Part shown: piece by piece, positions 57,112 to 64,000 of the stretch
Position numbering within the stretch: position 1 is the first letter of the stretch
How the letters are laid out: each line of letters opens with the position of its first letter
DNA from: JAEZBP01 sp963832725
Lineage (GTDB): Bacteria; Myxococcota_A; Polyangia; Polyangiales; Sandaracinaceae
Reading direction: 5' to 3'
DNA: 64,000 nucleotides
Assembly: GCA_963832725.1 (NCBI GenBank)
Contig: CAWHVG010000005.1
Coordinates: 3,100,001-3,164,000 of the forward strand
Program-made: the position numbers and the translations under genes
The notes under the pieces: model-generated
Database searches by the model: none
What the model saw: only the letters and a program-made list of their open reading frames with translations
Told to the model about the DNA's origin: nothing

Positions 57112-57657
57112 CGGCGTTCGAAGAGAAGAACGCGCCGGATCGCCATCCGGGTTCAAGATTTTTCTCGCCGCCCGCTCGGCATCGTCGGCGACGCGGGGCA
57201 ACGCCCCGAGGGACCGGCGTGCTCCACGGCCGACACGGCGCAGGAGAGCCCTGGTGCCGTCCTGGTCCGGTCCAGGCTCAGGCGGACGGCCCTTAGAGCA
57301 CCGAATTGTTCGAATTCGCCGAAATTCGTGACGGGATGAGGTCGCAGAGCCGACTGATGCAGTCCAGCGGATCGAGCGGCGTGCGTGCCGTCTTTCCACG
57401 CGACTCCCAGAGGCCGTGCGAGAGTCAGGAGGCGCCGAAGAGCCGGTCCAGGTCGTCGTCGTCACGGGGGGCGAGGCCGGCGAGGAGGTCGTGGATTGAG
57501 AGCGGGTCCTGCACCCGGTTGGAGCTGAAGAGGCGCGCGCCGCGCTCGCAGCGAAGAGCGGTAGCCCGAGCCCGAGGGTCATGTCCGGTCCGGGCGCCGA
57601 CGTGCGTGGTCGTCGACCTCGGTCGCCGTCAGCCGCCGTGAGGCGATGATCCTCCGC
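57112..57657. other. intergenic region upstream of the sigma operon
   Basis: 546 bp. It contains the candidate ECF promoter (57128-57155). An AT-rich dyad CGAATT-gttcg-AATTCG lies at 57302-57318. A minus-strand open stretch near 57426-57640 reads ARLFSSNRVQDPLSIHDLLA and ends LDRLFGAS; it looks protein-like but has no start and no recognisable family, so it may be a gene remnant. Confidence 0.45.
57128..57155 (-). promoter_or_regulatory. ECF-type promoter candidate with palindromic spacer
   Basis: On the minus strand TGAACC (57155-57150) and CGTTC (57132-57128) are 17 bp apart, the form recognised by many ECF sigma factors, and lie about 16 nt upstream of the sigma gene ATG. The spacer contains a perfect palindrome CCGGAT-cgcc-ATCCGG (57135-57150), which may bind a further regulator. 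Confidence 0.45.
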
Positions 57658-58281
57658 TCACTCGCAGAAGTGCGTTCCGTCCAGACGGCACTGGAGCATC
57701 GACGAGCCCTCCCGGCACCGGACCTCGCAGCGCGGGATGATCTGCGGATCGGTGTCGGTCATCGCCGGCACATCGTCGATACAGACCCGCGCCTGCGTGT
57801 AGTGCCCCAGGTAGAACGCGCGCTCGATGACCACCCGCCGCTCGGGCGCCGTCGCGTCCTCGGGCGCGCTGCAGGTCGGATCCGAGCAGAAGCGGACGCG
57901 CACCGAGAGCGGCTGTGCGATGGCGTCCTGCCCGGCCACGACGCTGATCACCTCCGAGCAGGTGGGATCGAGCATCCGGTCGTCACAGGGGATCGTCGGC
58001 TCCGGTCGGGTGCAGGACGCCGCCAAGGGTTGGCCCGACAGCGGGACGTCGGCCCAGGTTCCGTCGAAGCTCCCGTCGCTCTGGACCTGCACGACCGCGT
58101 AGCGCATCGCACCGCCGGACGGCTGAGCCGGCAGGTCGAGCTCCAGCTCCAAGACGGCGTCGCGCGTGCATCCCGACGCCAGCGCCGCGATCGCAGAGAG
58201 CACCAGCGCGAGGCTCGGGACGCCCCGTCGCTTCCCGGCCTCGCTCCGAGGTCGTGCGCTGCGCTCCAGCATCCGCATCAT
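57658..58281 (-). CDS. Cys-rich lipoprotein, unknown function
   Basis: 207 residues. A long basic n-region (MMRMLERSARPRSEAGKRRG) precedes SLALVLSAIAALASGC with acylated Cys38. The mature part is beta-rich with eight further cysteines in pairs (CTRPEPTIPCDD, FCSDPTC, RCEVRCREGS), pointing to disulfides in the periplasm. The ATG overlaps the stop of the upstream PEGA/TPR gene (ATGA at 58278-58281), so the two are co-translated. No family recognised. Confidence 0.75.
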   Translation of the reverse strand: MMRMLERSARPRSEAGKRRGVPSLALVLSAIAALASGCTRDAVLELELDLPAQPSGGAMRYAVVQVQSDGSFDGTWADVPLSGQPLAASCTRPEPTIPCDDRMLDPTCSEVISVVAGQDAIAQPLSVRVRFCSDPTCSAPEDATAPERRVVIERAFYLGHYTQARVCIDDVPAMTDTDPQIIPRCEVRCREGSSMLQCRLDGTHFCE

Positions 58282-59000
58282 GGCAACCGGATCACCATCG
58301 GCGTTCGCGGCCCCAGCTGGGCGTTGGCGTCCACGACGAGCAGCGCGACCACGACGCCGATCACGACCGCTGCGGCGCCGCCCAGGATCCACGGCAGAGG
58401 ATCAAAGGAAGAGCCGGCCAAAGGCTCCAGCGACGCGCTCAGCTGCAAGCGCGCGCCGGGCTGCACCGTGCCCGACCAACGCCACGCGCGATACTGCGCG
58501 ATCGCCACGGCCAGCGCGTGCGAGCCGGGATCGACCTCGACCTCCAGCGGTCTCGTCGCCTCGGGCGAGCCCGCCCGCCCGTCCAGCGTCAGCGTCGCCT
58601 CGCCCGGCGGCACCGCCTCCACCGTGACCCGACCGACCTGCGCGGCGACGTCGGTTCGAAGCCGCTCCGCCGCCACCCGCGTCTCCTCGTCGAGCTCCGG
58701 GTCGGCGAGCAGCCTGTCGAAGGCGTCCCGCGCCTCTCGGAAGCGACCCAGCTCCCGCAGCGCGCTCGCCGCATTGAAGAGCGCCACCGGGGACCCGCTC
58801 AGCGCGTACGAGCCGAAGAAGTCGTCCAGGGCCTCCTGCCAGTGCGCCTGCTGGGCGAGCCCGATCCCGCGCACGAAGCGCTCGCGGGCCAGCGCGACGT
58901 CCGCGTCGCTCGGTGACGAGGGCGGCTCGGCGAGCTGCGCCCGCGCCGGGAGGACGGCGGTGAGCGAAGCGAAGACGATGGCGATCCCGAGGGCGCGCAC
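58278..59000 (-). CDS. exported TPR/PEGA protein with C-terminal membrane helix
   Basis: 240 residues. Signal peptide ALGIAIVFASLTAVLPARAQ, TPR-like helices (ARERFVRGIGLAQQAHWQEA, LFNAASALRELGRFREARDA), a PEGA-type beta domain (VTVEAVPPGEATLTLDGRAG) and a membrane helix near the end (LPWILGGAAAVVIGVVVALL). PEGA proteins are surface or envelope proteins in myxobacteria. GTG 59000 lies about one base after the start of transcription predicted from TATACT (59013-59008), so translation may be leaderless. Overlaps the next lipoprotein gene. Confidence 0.78.
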   Translation of the reverse strand: MRALGIAIVFASLTAVLPARAQLAEPPSSPSDADVALARERFVRGIGLAQQAHWQEALDDFFGSYALSGSPVALFNAASALRELGRFREARDAFDRLLADPELDEETRVAAERLRTDVAAQVGRVTVEAVPPGEATLTLDGRAGSPEATRPLEVEVDPGSHALAVAIAQYRAWRWSGTVQPGARLQLSASLEPLAGSSFDPLPWILGGAAAVVIGVVVALLVVDANAQLGPRTPMVIRLP

Positions 59001-59050
59001 CGGAGCGAGTATACCGGCGGATCGCCCTCCGCGGGTCGGCTGCGGCGCGC

Positions 59051-59966
59051 TCACGCGCGAGCGCGCTCTTCGGACTTCCTCGGCTTCTTCTTCGGCGGCG
59101 GCTCCGTGAGGCTCGCCACCAGATAGGCGTTGTAGCCCGGGTCGTTGCCGACCTTCTTGCGCGGCCGGAACACGCCGTTGCCCTCGCCGTCCTCGCCTTC
59201 GTCTTCCCACAGGCACTCGATGTGGCGGAAGCCAGCCTCCTCGAGCAGCTCGCGGAGCTCCGGGATCGTCCACAGGCGCCACTCGTAGGTGAACGCCTTC
59301 TTCAGCTCGCTCCCGTCGTCGAAGCGGAAATGGATGTGCGCCTTGAAGTCGTGCGTGATCGGGTTGAACGCCGCCTGATGCCAGACGTAGCGGTAGCCCT
59401 TGTACTTCCGCTCCTCCTCGAGGACCTGCTGCGACTCCCAGCCGCCGAAGAGGTCGAGGATGAAGAGGCCGTCGTCCTCCAGCCCCTCCTTCACGGCCTC
59501 GAAGTAGCCGCGCATCGTGTCGCGGTCCTTGAAGTAGAAGTACGAGTAGTTGAACGCACAGACGATGTCGTGCTTCTCGCGGCGCGGCTCGCGCACGTCG
59601 CCTTCGATCAGGTGCACGCGCTCGGCGTCCTCCTCGAGCGGCGCGATGTTGCGCTCGTGTCCCCACTCGAGCACCGAATGAATCGATGTCGATGCCGGTC
59701 GCCGTCCGGTCGTCGTGGCTCGTGACCCATTCGCTGCACAGGAGCGCGGTCCCGCAGAAGTCCTCGCGCAGCGAGAGGGCGCTCCGGCCCACGCGCCGCT
59801 TGAAGTGCTTGTGGAGCAGCTCGACGTCGAACCCGGGCGCCTGCACCGTCTTCTCGTAGAGCATGTGCCGGTCCGCGGTGCGCGCGGTCAGCGCCGGCTT
59901 CTTCTTGCGCTTGCCTCGGCCCTTGCCCTCGCGCCGGCTCTGGCCCTTCTTCGCGTCCTTCGCCAT
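59051..59966 (-). CDS. class I SAM-dependent methyltransferase, one frame break
   Basis: About 304 residues after removing one extra base near 59680. The N-terminus is lysine-rich (GKRKKKPALTARTADRHMLY), then ALSLREDFCGTALLCSEWVT and the SAM acidic strand GIDID. After the break follow VLEWGHERNIAPLEEDAERV, DIVCAFNYSYFYFKDRDTMR, LFILDLFGGWESQQVL and a beta-rich end. The core fits small-molecule or protein methyltransferases; the substrate is not evident. The 5' end is divergent from the M28 peptidase gene by 89 bp. Confidence 0.8.
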
Positions 59967-60055
59967 CGGGCGCGCCTGTTAGCATCTGCACCACCCGGAC
60001 GGAAGCGCTTCGCAGCGCGTGCTACGCCGATTCTGCTCGCGGGGGCGAGCGCTCG

Positions 60056-61741
60056 ATGACCCACCTGCTCCGTCCGAACCTCACCTGGCTGGTCGGGATG
60101 CTCGCGCTGGCGCTGCCGGCTTGTGGCAAAACGCCACGCCACCCCGTCCATCATCGGTTCGCGACGCCTCGGCTTCGGGCTCACGCAGAGCTCGTGCTCG
60201 ACGCGTTCGATGCCGAGCGTGCGCTGGCCACCGTGGCCTACGTCGAGCGCTACTTCCGGGTGCGCGGGAACGAGGGGTATCAGAAGAGCTTGGAGCGGGT
60301 GGTCGAGGAGCTCCGCCGCGGCGGGTTCGAGGACGACACCCTTCGCACGCTCGAGCTCGGCCCGCGCCGACCCACGTGGACTCCGCGCGCGGCCCGACTC
60401 TCGCTGGGCAGCGAAGCGCTGGTCGCCTTTTCGAACGAGGCGGAGCGGGATCGAGCGTGCCTCCTGGTGGGCTCCGACCCGGTCGAGCCATCCACGATAC
60501 AGCTCCTGCGCGCGGAGGCCGTCCGCTCGGGCGCGGACGCCCACGGACGGATCGTGCTGGCGGAGGGAGAGCCCGGACCGCTCTTCGAGGAGCTGGTCGT
60601 CGGCACCGGGGCGGCAGGTATCATCGTCCGCAACCTGGAGGGCTACCACCAACCCGAGCGCTTCCCGGACGCGGCTCAGTTCGGATACCTCCCCGCCCAC
60701 GAAGGCACCGCGTTCGGCTTCTCGGTCTCGGACCGGGTGTGGCGGCGTCTGCGCGAGGCCACGTCGGGCGGCCCGGTCGAGGTCGCAGTAGAGGTCCGGG
60801 TCGTCCGCTCCGAGAGCGCCGCGACGGCCGTGGAAGCGCGCATCCCGGGGACGGATCCCGAGGCGGGAGCCATCGTCTTCGTCGCGCACGCGGACGAGCC
60901 GGGCGCCAACGACAACGCGAGCGGGGTGGCTGCCCTGGCCGAGCTCGCCGTCGCGCTGCGGCGCTCGATCGCCGGCGGAGCCCTGGCGCGACCTCGCCGG
61001 ACCCTCGTGTTCCTCTGGGGCCAGGAAATCGAGGTCTCCCGCGCTTGGCTGGCGGCCCCGCCGTTGCCGGTCGCCGCCGGGTTGGTGATGGACATGGTCG
61101 GCGAGGATCCGGACGCGGTCGGCGCGCCCTTCTTGATCGAACGGATGCCCAATCCCGGCGCCGTCTGGCTCCGCGCGCCCGACCGGCACAGCGAGTGGGG
61201 TGCGAGCGAGGTCGATCCGGCGCGCTTGCGCGGTCACTTCCTGTCCGCCCTGACGGAGGCCGCGGCGGCGGAGGTCGCGCAGCTCGCCGGCCCGTGGCGC
61301 TTCCGTTCACACCCCTTCGAAGGCGGGAGCGACCACGTCTCGTTCCTCTCCCGCGGGCTGCCCGCCGTCCTGGCCTGGCACTTCACCGACAGCGCCTATC
61401 ACACCACGCTCGACCGCCTCGACCGGGTCAGCGGACGGGAGATGCAGCGGGTGGCCGCCACGCTCGGCGCCGTGGCGCTCACCATGGCCAGCGGGGACGA
61501 CGCGGACGTGGCGGAGCTCGTCGACATCCTCGCGCGGGCCGAGCGCTCCCGGCTCGCGTCCCTGCGCGAAGCGTCGGCCGCGCTCATCCGAGCCGGCCGC
61601 TCGTCGGCGTCCGAGGAGGCCCGGGTCCGAGAGGCGTGGCTGCGCTGGTACGAGCAGGCTTGGCGCTCAATCGTCGCGTGGGCGCCGGGCTCCGCCGCTG
61701 GCGTCGAGGCGGCACACGCTGCGCCGCGACCCACGCCGTAG
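60056..61741 (+). CDS. M28-family zinc aminopeptidase lipoprotein
   Basis: 561 residues. Lipoprotein signal LTWLVGMLALALPAC (Cys23). An N-terminal PA-like insert (GRIVLAEGEPGPLFEELVVG, AAGIIVRNL) precedes the peptidase domain with zinc ligands in FVAHADEPGANDNASGVAAL (His, Asp), FLWGQEIEVSRAW (catalytic Glu) and VMDMVGEDP (Asp), and a late His in LAWHFTDSAYHTTLDRLD. Predicted to trim peptides in the periplasm or at the outer membrane. ATG 60056. Confidence 0.87.
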   Translation: MTHLLRPNLTWLVGMLALALPACGKTPRHPVHHRFATPRLRAHAELVLDAFDAERALATVAYVERYFRVRGNEGYQKSLERVVEELRRGGFEDDTLRTLELGPRRPTWTPRAARLSLGSEALVAFSNEAERDRACLLVGSDPVEPSTIQLLRAEAVRSGADAHGRIVLAEGEPGPLFEELVVGTGAAGIIVRNLEGYHQPERFPDAAQFGYLPAHEGTAFGFSVSDRVWRRLREATSGGPVEVAVEVRVVRSESAATAVEARIPGTDPEAGAIVFVAHADEPGANDNASGVAALAELAVALRRSIAGGALARPRRTLVFLWGQEIEVSRAWLAAPPLPVAAGLVMDMVGEDPDAVGAPFLIERMPNPGAVWLRAPDRHSEWGASEVDPARLRGHFLSALTEAAAAEVAQLAGPWRFRSHPFEGGSDHVSFLSRGLPAVLAWHFTDSAYHTTLDRLDRVSGREMQRVAATLGAVALTMASGDDADVAELVDILARAERSRLASLREASAALIRAGRSSASEEARVREAWLRWYEQAWRSIVAWAPGSAAGVEAAHAAPRPTP

Positions 61742-61849
61742 CCGAATTTCGCCAGTCGAACTTCCGGTCTGCCGTACCGGGTGACCGAAGCCGGCCCGGT
61801 CGGTCGCAGCGCTCCGTCGTGACGGCGCCGCGCTCGCGCTTCGCGAAGC

Positions 61850-62246
61850 TCAGTGAAAGCTGTAGTAGAGGATGTCGGACCAGAGGCCGATACCGAGTCC
61901 CTCCTCCCAGCTCTGACCCAGCTGAGCGAGCCACGTGTCGTGCTCGCCGCGGATCGCGGCCTCCGCGCGTGCCACCAGCGCCGGGATCTCGAGCTCCACG
62001 AGAATCGTGCGCCTGCGCTTCCATGTCCTGGTTCGCGAGAATCGAAGACCTCGCCCGCTTCGAGCAGTGCGTAGCGACCTCGGTTCGCGCTGCTGCCGAG
62101 GAACTCGTGCGTGAACCCGACGGCCTCTTCGAGCGCGGCGTCGGGCGCGCCGTGATCGCGGATCGCGTTCACCAGCGACATGACCAGTCGGGCGCCGCGC
62201 TGGAAGTCGCCGAGGACGGCGATGCGATGGGTCGGCCAGATCACGG
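61850..62246 (-). pseudogene. 3' part of a gene interrupted by the IS66 element
   Basis: Reading inward from the IS66 left end gives VIWPTHRIAVLGDFQRGARL, VMSLVNAIRDHGAPDAALEE and FTHEFLGSSANRGRYALLEA. After two one-base corrections near 62037 and 62012 it continues LANQDMEAQARTILVELEIP, EHDTWLAQLGQSWEEGLGIG and ends LWSDILYYSFH. It joins in frame, across the 8-bp target duplication, with the part at 63787-63939. The protein family was not recognised. Confidence 0.7.
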
Positions 62247-63786
62247 GTAAGCGTTCACGGGGGGTAGCGGCCGTGATCTTGTGATCGGCCCCACGGCGCC
62301 CGGTTCGAGCGCGTGATCTACGTGGGGCGTGTCGGATCTCGAGCAGCGACTGGTCGCGCTGGAAGCCGCCGTCGCGCAGCACGTCGCGACGATCGCGGAA
62401 CGCGACGCGACGCTCGCCGAGCGGGACGCGACAATCGCGAAGCTCGAGAAGCGGGTGGCTGAGCTGGAGACGAAGCTCGGCCAGAACTCGTCGAACTCGT
62501 CGCTGCCGCCGTCGACGAACCGAGGCCAGAACCCGCGCCGCAACGCGAAGAAGGGGGCGAAGCGGAAGAAGCGGAAGAAGCGCCCCGGCGGCGGGCAGCA
62601 TCGGGAGCTGCTCCCGCCCGAGCAGGTCGACGCGTTCCATGATCACTTCCCGAGTGAGTGCGGCGGATGCGGTAAGCGACTGCCGAAGAGTGCGGACGAG
62701 GAGCCGCAGCGGCATCAGGTGACGGAAGATCCCCGAGGTCCGGCCGCACGTCGACGAGCATCGCCTTCACGCGGTCGAGTGTCGCTGCGGATGCGTGACC
62801 CGGGCGGAGCTTCCCGACGACGTTCCGCGAGGCGCATTCGGCCCGCGGCTGATCGCGACGGTGGCGCTCCTCACCGGGCTCTATCGACTCAGCAAGCGCA
62901 ACACGCAGCGGATCCTGGGCGAGCTGTTCGGCGTCACGATCTCGACCGGCGCCGTCAGCAACTGCGAGCGCCGCGTCGGCGACGCGCTCGAGGCTCCGCA
63001 CGAAGAACTGCACGGCTTCGTGCAGGCGCAGGAGGTCCTCCACGCGGACGAGACGAGCTGGCAGCAGCAGCACAAGACGCACTGGCTCTGGGTCGCCTGC
63101 ACCTGCACGGTCAGCTTCTTCCTCATCCAGGCCGGTCGCTGCACCGACGGGGCGAAGCGCCTGCTCGGCGGGTTCGACGGAACGCTCGTCATCGACCGCC
63201 TCGCTTCGTACGGCTTCCGGGACGGACCCGAGCAGACATGCTGGGCGCACTTGAAACGCTCGTTCCAGGGTCTCGCGGAGCGAACGGACGGGGACTGCGC
63301 GAAGTACGGCGTCCCGCTTCTCGAGCAGACACGGGAGATGTTCAAGCTCTGGCGCCGCGTGCGCGACGGGACCCTGCAGCATCGGACCTTCCAGCGTCGG
63401 ATGATCCCCGTCGCGCACCGAGGAATAGAAAGGCTGCTCGACGAGGCCGCGCAGTCCGCGTGCGCCCGCACCCAGGGCAAGGCCAAGGCGCTCCTCAAGT
63501 ACCGCCCCGCGCTCTGGACCTTCGTCGATGTCGAGGGCATCCCGCCGACGAACAACGAGGCCGAGCGTGCCCTGCGTCACGCGGTCATCCTCCGCAAGTT
63601 GTCGTTCGGAACGCAGAGCGACCGAGGCAGCCGCTTCATCGAGCGGATGCTCTCCGCCGTCGACACGCTCCGCAAGCAGGACCGCGACGTCATGGGCTTC
63701 CTCATGGACGCCCTCGCAGCGAACGGGACCACAGCTACGCCCCCGTCGCTGCTGCCCATCGCGGCGTGACCCCCCTGAACGCTTAC
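62247..63786 (+). mobile_element. IS66-family insertion sequence
   Basis: 1540-bp element. Left end GTAAGCGTTCAC... (62247) and inverted right end GTAAGCGTTCAG... (63786) share the first eleven bases, the GTAA-type ends of IS66. Flanks GATCACGG (62239-62246) and AATCACGG (63787-63794) match at seven of eight bases, consistent with the 8-bp IS66 target duplication. Only the tnpC-type transposase is present; tnpA and tnpB are absent, as in ISBst12-like members. Confidence 0.87.
62329..63769 (+). CDS. IS66-family transposase, one frame break
   Basis: About 479 residues after removing one extra base near 62728. A long N-terminal coiled coil with repeated AERDATxAERDATIAKLEK precedes the IS66 motif LGQNSSNSSLPPSTNRGQNP, a basic RKKRKKRPGGGQHRELL patch and a zinc-binding C-x2-C (SECGGCGKRLP). 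The DDE domain follows (LHADETSWQQQHKTHWLWVA, GTLVIDRLASYGF, GIPPTNNEAERALRHAVILR). GTG start 62329. The frame break suggests either a dead copy or an assembly error. Confidence 0.88.
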
Positions 63787-63939
63787 AATCACGGAGCGCA
63801 CGCGCGCGCTCTCGTACCCAACCATCAGCTTGTGGACGAGTGGAATCCCCCAATTGAACTCCGAGAGCCCACGCGGCCTCACGCTCTCGCTACCGTCGGG
63901 CAGAGCGTCGACGGCATATAGGTACGACCGGCTCGCCAT
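63787..63939 (-). pseudogene. 5' part of the gene interrupted by the IS66 element
   Basis: ATG 63939 begins MASRSYLYAVDALPDGSESV and runs RPRGLSEFNWGIPLVHKLMV to RVRSVI, where the IS66 right end begins. With the IS and one target copy removed, the frame continues WPTHRIAVLG in the part at 61850-62246, giving a protein of about 180 residues. There is no Shine-Dalgarno; a TTTACC-N18-TATGCT promoter lies directly in front. Confidence 0.7.
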
Positions 63940-63947
63940 TGGGACAG

Positions 63948-63977
63948 AGCATACGGCAGCCTCGGGGGAAGGGTAAA
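63948..63977 (-). promoter_or_regulatory. promoter candidate of the IS66-interrupted gene
   Basis: On the minus strand TTTACC (63977-63972) and TATGCT (63953-63948) are 18 bp apart, which would start transcription within a few bases of the ATG at 63939. This fits a leaderless message, as no ribosome site is visible. Confidence 0.4.
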
Positions 63978-64000
63978 CCGGGGTAAGGGTTTTTCCTGAT

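Noticed and set aside
52297..57339. 1680-codon plus-strand frame opposite the sigma/anti-sigma/exported-protein genes
   Set aside because: Composition dominated by Arg, Ala, Gly and His, no domain visible, and it is antisense to clear sigma-factor motifs.
57426..57640. Minus-strand stretch ending LDRLFGAS upstream of the sigma operon
   Set aside because: Protein-like but without a start codon in frame; noted in the intergenic entry and not called as a gene.

Overview
The window is about 64 kb of very GC-rich DNA, packed with genes on both strands and with frequent GTG/TTG starts and ATGA/GTGA/TTGA stop-start overlaps. Gene content points to a Gram-negative, menaquinone-using myxobacterium-like organism (Myxococcota, Polyangia-like). 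The clues are a Ser/Thr kinase with a multi-pass membrane tail, many lipoproteins, a DUF2330 protein carrying an AgmX/PglI-type C-terminal domain, a PEGA/TPR protein and a solitary type-III-secretion-type ATPase. The taxon is inferred; no rRNA or tRNA gene was seen.

Layout. 1-1.5 kb: end of a glycogen operon (glgA, first codons of glgC). 1.6-2.8 kb: zinc-ribbon/beta-propeller membrane protein. 3.2-6.1 kb: NAD salvage operon pncB-pncA-nrtR with a palindrome at the pncB start. 6.4-8.9 kb: FliI/SctN-type ATPase coupled to a lycopene-cyclase-like gene. 9-18.2 kb: menaquinone operon, polyprenyl diphosphate synthase-menG-menF-menD-menH-menA-menC-menE (no menB). 18.7-23.1 kb: DUF4388-like/TPR protein, katG and a beta-propeller lipoprotein. 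23.3-27.2 kb: an EF-G paralogue, an unknown small gene and an aldo/keto reductase divergent from a LysR regulator. 28.4-30.8 kb: small DUF2786-like protein and the Ser/Thr kinase.

30.9-37.7 kb: tandem universal stress protein, divergent from a molybdoenzyme operon made of a fused four-cluster ferredoxin/NrfD membrane protein, a Tat-less molybdopterin catalytic subunit and a TorD-like chaperone with a DExx-repeat tail. 37.9-38.1 kb: five tandem 42-43 bp repeats. 39-41 kb: a degraded cysteine protease and a DUF2330 protein. 41.3-42.5 kb: an IS630-family element inserted exactly at the stop codon of a six-repeat FG-GAP-like lipoprotein gene. 42.5-46.3 kb: that gene, its Cys-rich lipoprotein partner and a small divergent lipoprotein. 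46.4-50.4 kb: nudC, a persulfide-dioxygenase-like hydrolase, two YeeE/YedE half-transporters and a quinone oxidoreductase. 50.5-57.1 kb: an ECF sigma factor, a zinc-finger/TM/VWA-like anti-sigma and a 1046-residue exported protein. 57.7-61.7 kb: lipoprotein, PEGA/TPR protein, methyltransferase and M28 peptidase lipoprotein. 61.8-63.9 kb: a gene split by an IS66-family element with a near-perfect 8-bp target duplication.

A recurring oddity is the single-base frame break: about a dozen otherwise well-conserved genes (menF, menD twice, the EF-G, the aldo/keto reductase, the anti-sigma, the methyltransferase, the IS66 transposase and others) need a +/-1 correction. Almost all are apparent one-base insertions. 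Residual assembly indels are the simplest explanation, so these genes are annotated as CDS with the break noted.
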